From Acidimicrobiia bacterium (GTDB taxonomy: Bacteria; Actinomycetota; Acidimicrobiia; Acidimicrobiales; CATQHL01), in the NCBI GenBank assembly GCA_021296435.1, contig JAGWAK010000027.1, positions 1-14,541 of the forward strand: DNA of 14,541 nt, given 5' to 3'. Shown here piece after piece: positions 14,139-14,541 of the stretch (the stretch's first letter is position 1; the number at the start of each line of letters is the position of its first letter). The notes under the pieces are model-generated. The model had not been told where the DNA came from. It was given only the letters and a program-made list of their open reading frames with translations, and made no database searches. Made by a program: the position numbers and the translations under genes.

Positions 14139-14541
14139 ATGGCCTCATACTCGATTCCGTACGAATCCATGGATCCGTTGACGATCGGCGCCGCGGACGA
14201 CGAGACGAAGGTGTACCGGGACAGCCTCGATCTGGAGGTTCCCGACGAGAACCTGCTGGCGGCGATCTACCCCGACGAGCCGGACCCGGTGCCCAACGCC
14301 ACCGAGGCGGCCCGGACCGCCCTGGAGAACCCCCACAGCGGGCCGCGGTTCAGCGAACTCCTGGCGGGTGCCTCCAGCGTGGCGGTCGTCATCGACAACC
14401 AGTTCCGCCCGACGCCGGCCTCCAAGCTGCTGCCGCCGGTGTTCGACGCCATCGAGGCCGCCGGCATCACCGACGCCCGGGTGGTGTGCGCCAACGGCAA
14501 GGTCTTCCCGATGTCCGACAGCGACATCTCCCAGAAGCTCG
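14139..14541 (+). CDS. LarA-family (nickel-dependent racemase-like, DUF2088) protein, N-terminal part, runs off right edge
   Basis: The 134 visible residues match the N-terminal domain of lactate racemase LarA and its homologues: LDLEVPDENLLAAIYPDEPDP, TALENPHSGPRFSELLAG, then VAVVIDNQFRPTPASKLLPPVFDAIEAAGI. LarA uses a nickel-pincer nucleotide to racemise or epimerise 2-hydroxy acids. R90 of the (D/S)DxTRPxP motif is kept, but the Asp three residues before it is N87. The GxHRP motif that supplies the catalytic His (H108 of Lactobacillus plantarum LarA) reads NGKVFPM, with V122 in that place. The sequence is not full length, so the second catalytic His and the cofactor Lys cannot be checked. 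ATG 14139 is supported by GGGAGGG just upstream; an in-frame ATG at 14124 lacks one. It is 70 bases after the epimerase gene. Confidence 0.8.
   Translation, partial: MASYSIPYESMDPLTIGAADDETKVYRDSLDLEVPDENLLAAIYPDEPDPVPNATEAARTALENPHSGPRFSELLAGASSVAVVIDNQFRPTPASKLLPPVFDAIEAAGITDARVVCANGKVFPMSDSDISQKL

Overview
The window is a very GC-rich stretch (about 70% G+C by eye) with many GTG starts, GTGA stop/start overlaps and actinobacterial gene neighbourhoods. I infer a high-GC actinobacterium, possibly of the Acidimicrobiia type, but nothing here fixes the taxon. I see no rRNA, tRNA, CRISPR array, insertion sequence or prophage gene. No gene-free stretch exceeds 300 bases; the longest is about 200 bases, at 11715-11917.

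Left part, minus strand (1-3609): a Dpp/Opp-type peptide ABC transporter operon in the order substrate-binding lipoprotein, DppB-like permease, DppC-like permease, then the first 24 codons of an ATPase running off the left edge. Permeases and ATPase overlap by a few bases. The binding-protein gene looks broken: signal peptide and body are in different frames, and the start of lobe I appears to be missing.

Centre (3743-11387): information-processing housekeeping genes. ligA (NAD-dependent DNA ligase) converges on a small membrane-anchored protein gene. That gene is divergent from a Ser/Thr-kinase-like PASTA protein that lacks its catalytic residues. Next comes gatC-gatA-gatB, the glutamyl/aspartyl-tRNA amidotransferase, with 4-base GTGA overlaps. 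Hairpins lie in both convergent gaps.

Right part (11478-14541): a MerR/excisionase-type HTH gene on the minus strand is divergent from a small ribbon-helix-helix-like gene. The latter is followed on the plus strand by a fumarylacetoacetate-hydrolase-family enzyme, an NAD-dependent epimerase/dehydratase and the start of a LarA (nickel racemase) family gene. This looks like a small regulated catabolic module for hydroxy or sugar acids. The LarA-like protein lacks two conserved active-site residues and is preceded by a perfect 8-bp inverted repeat.

A recurring signal links the regions. Hexamers of the form TAnnnT, mostly TAGnnT, lie 5-8 bases (usually 7) before the start codon of most first-in-unit genes. 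This suggests leaderless transcription from -10-only promoters, and it also helps choose start codons.
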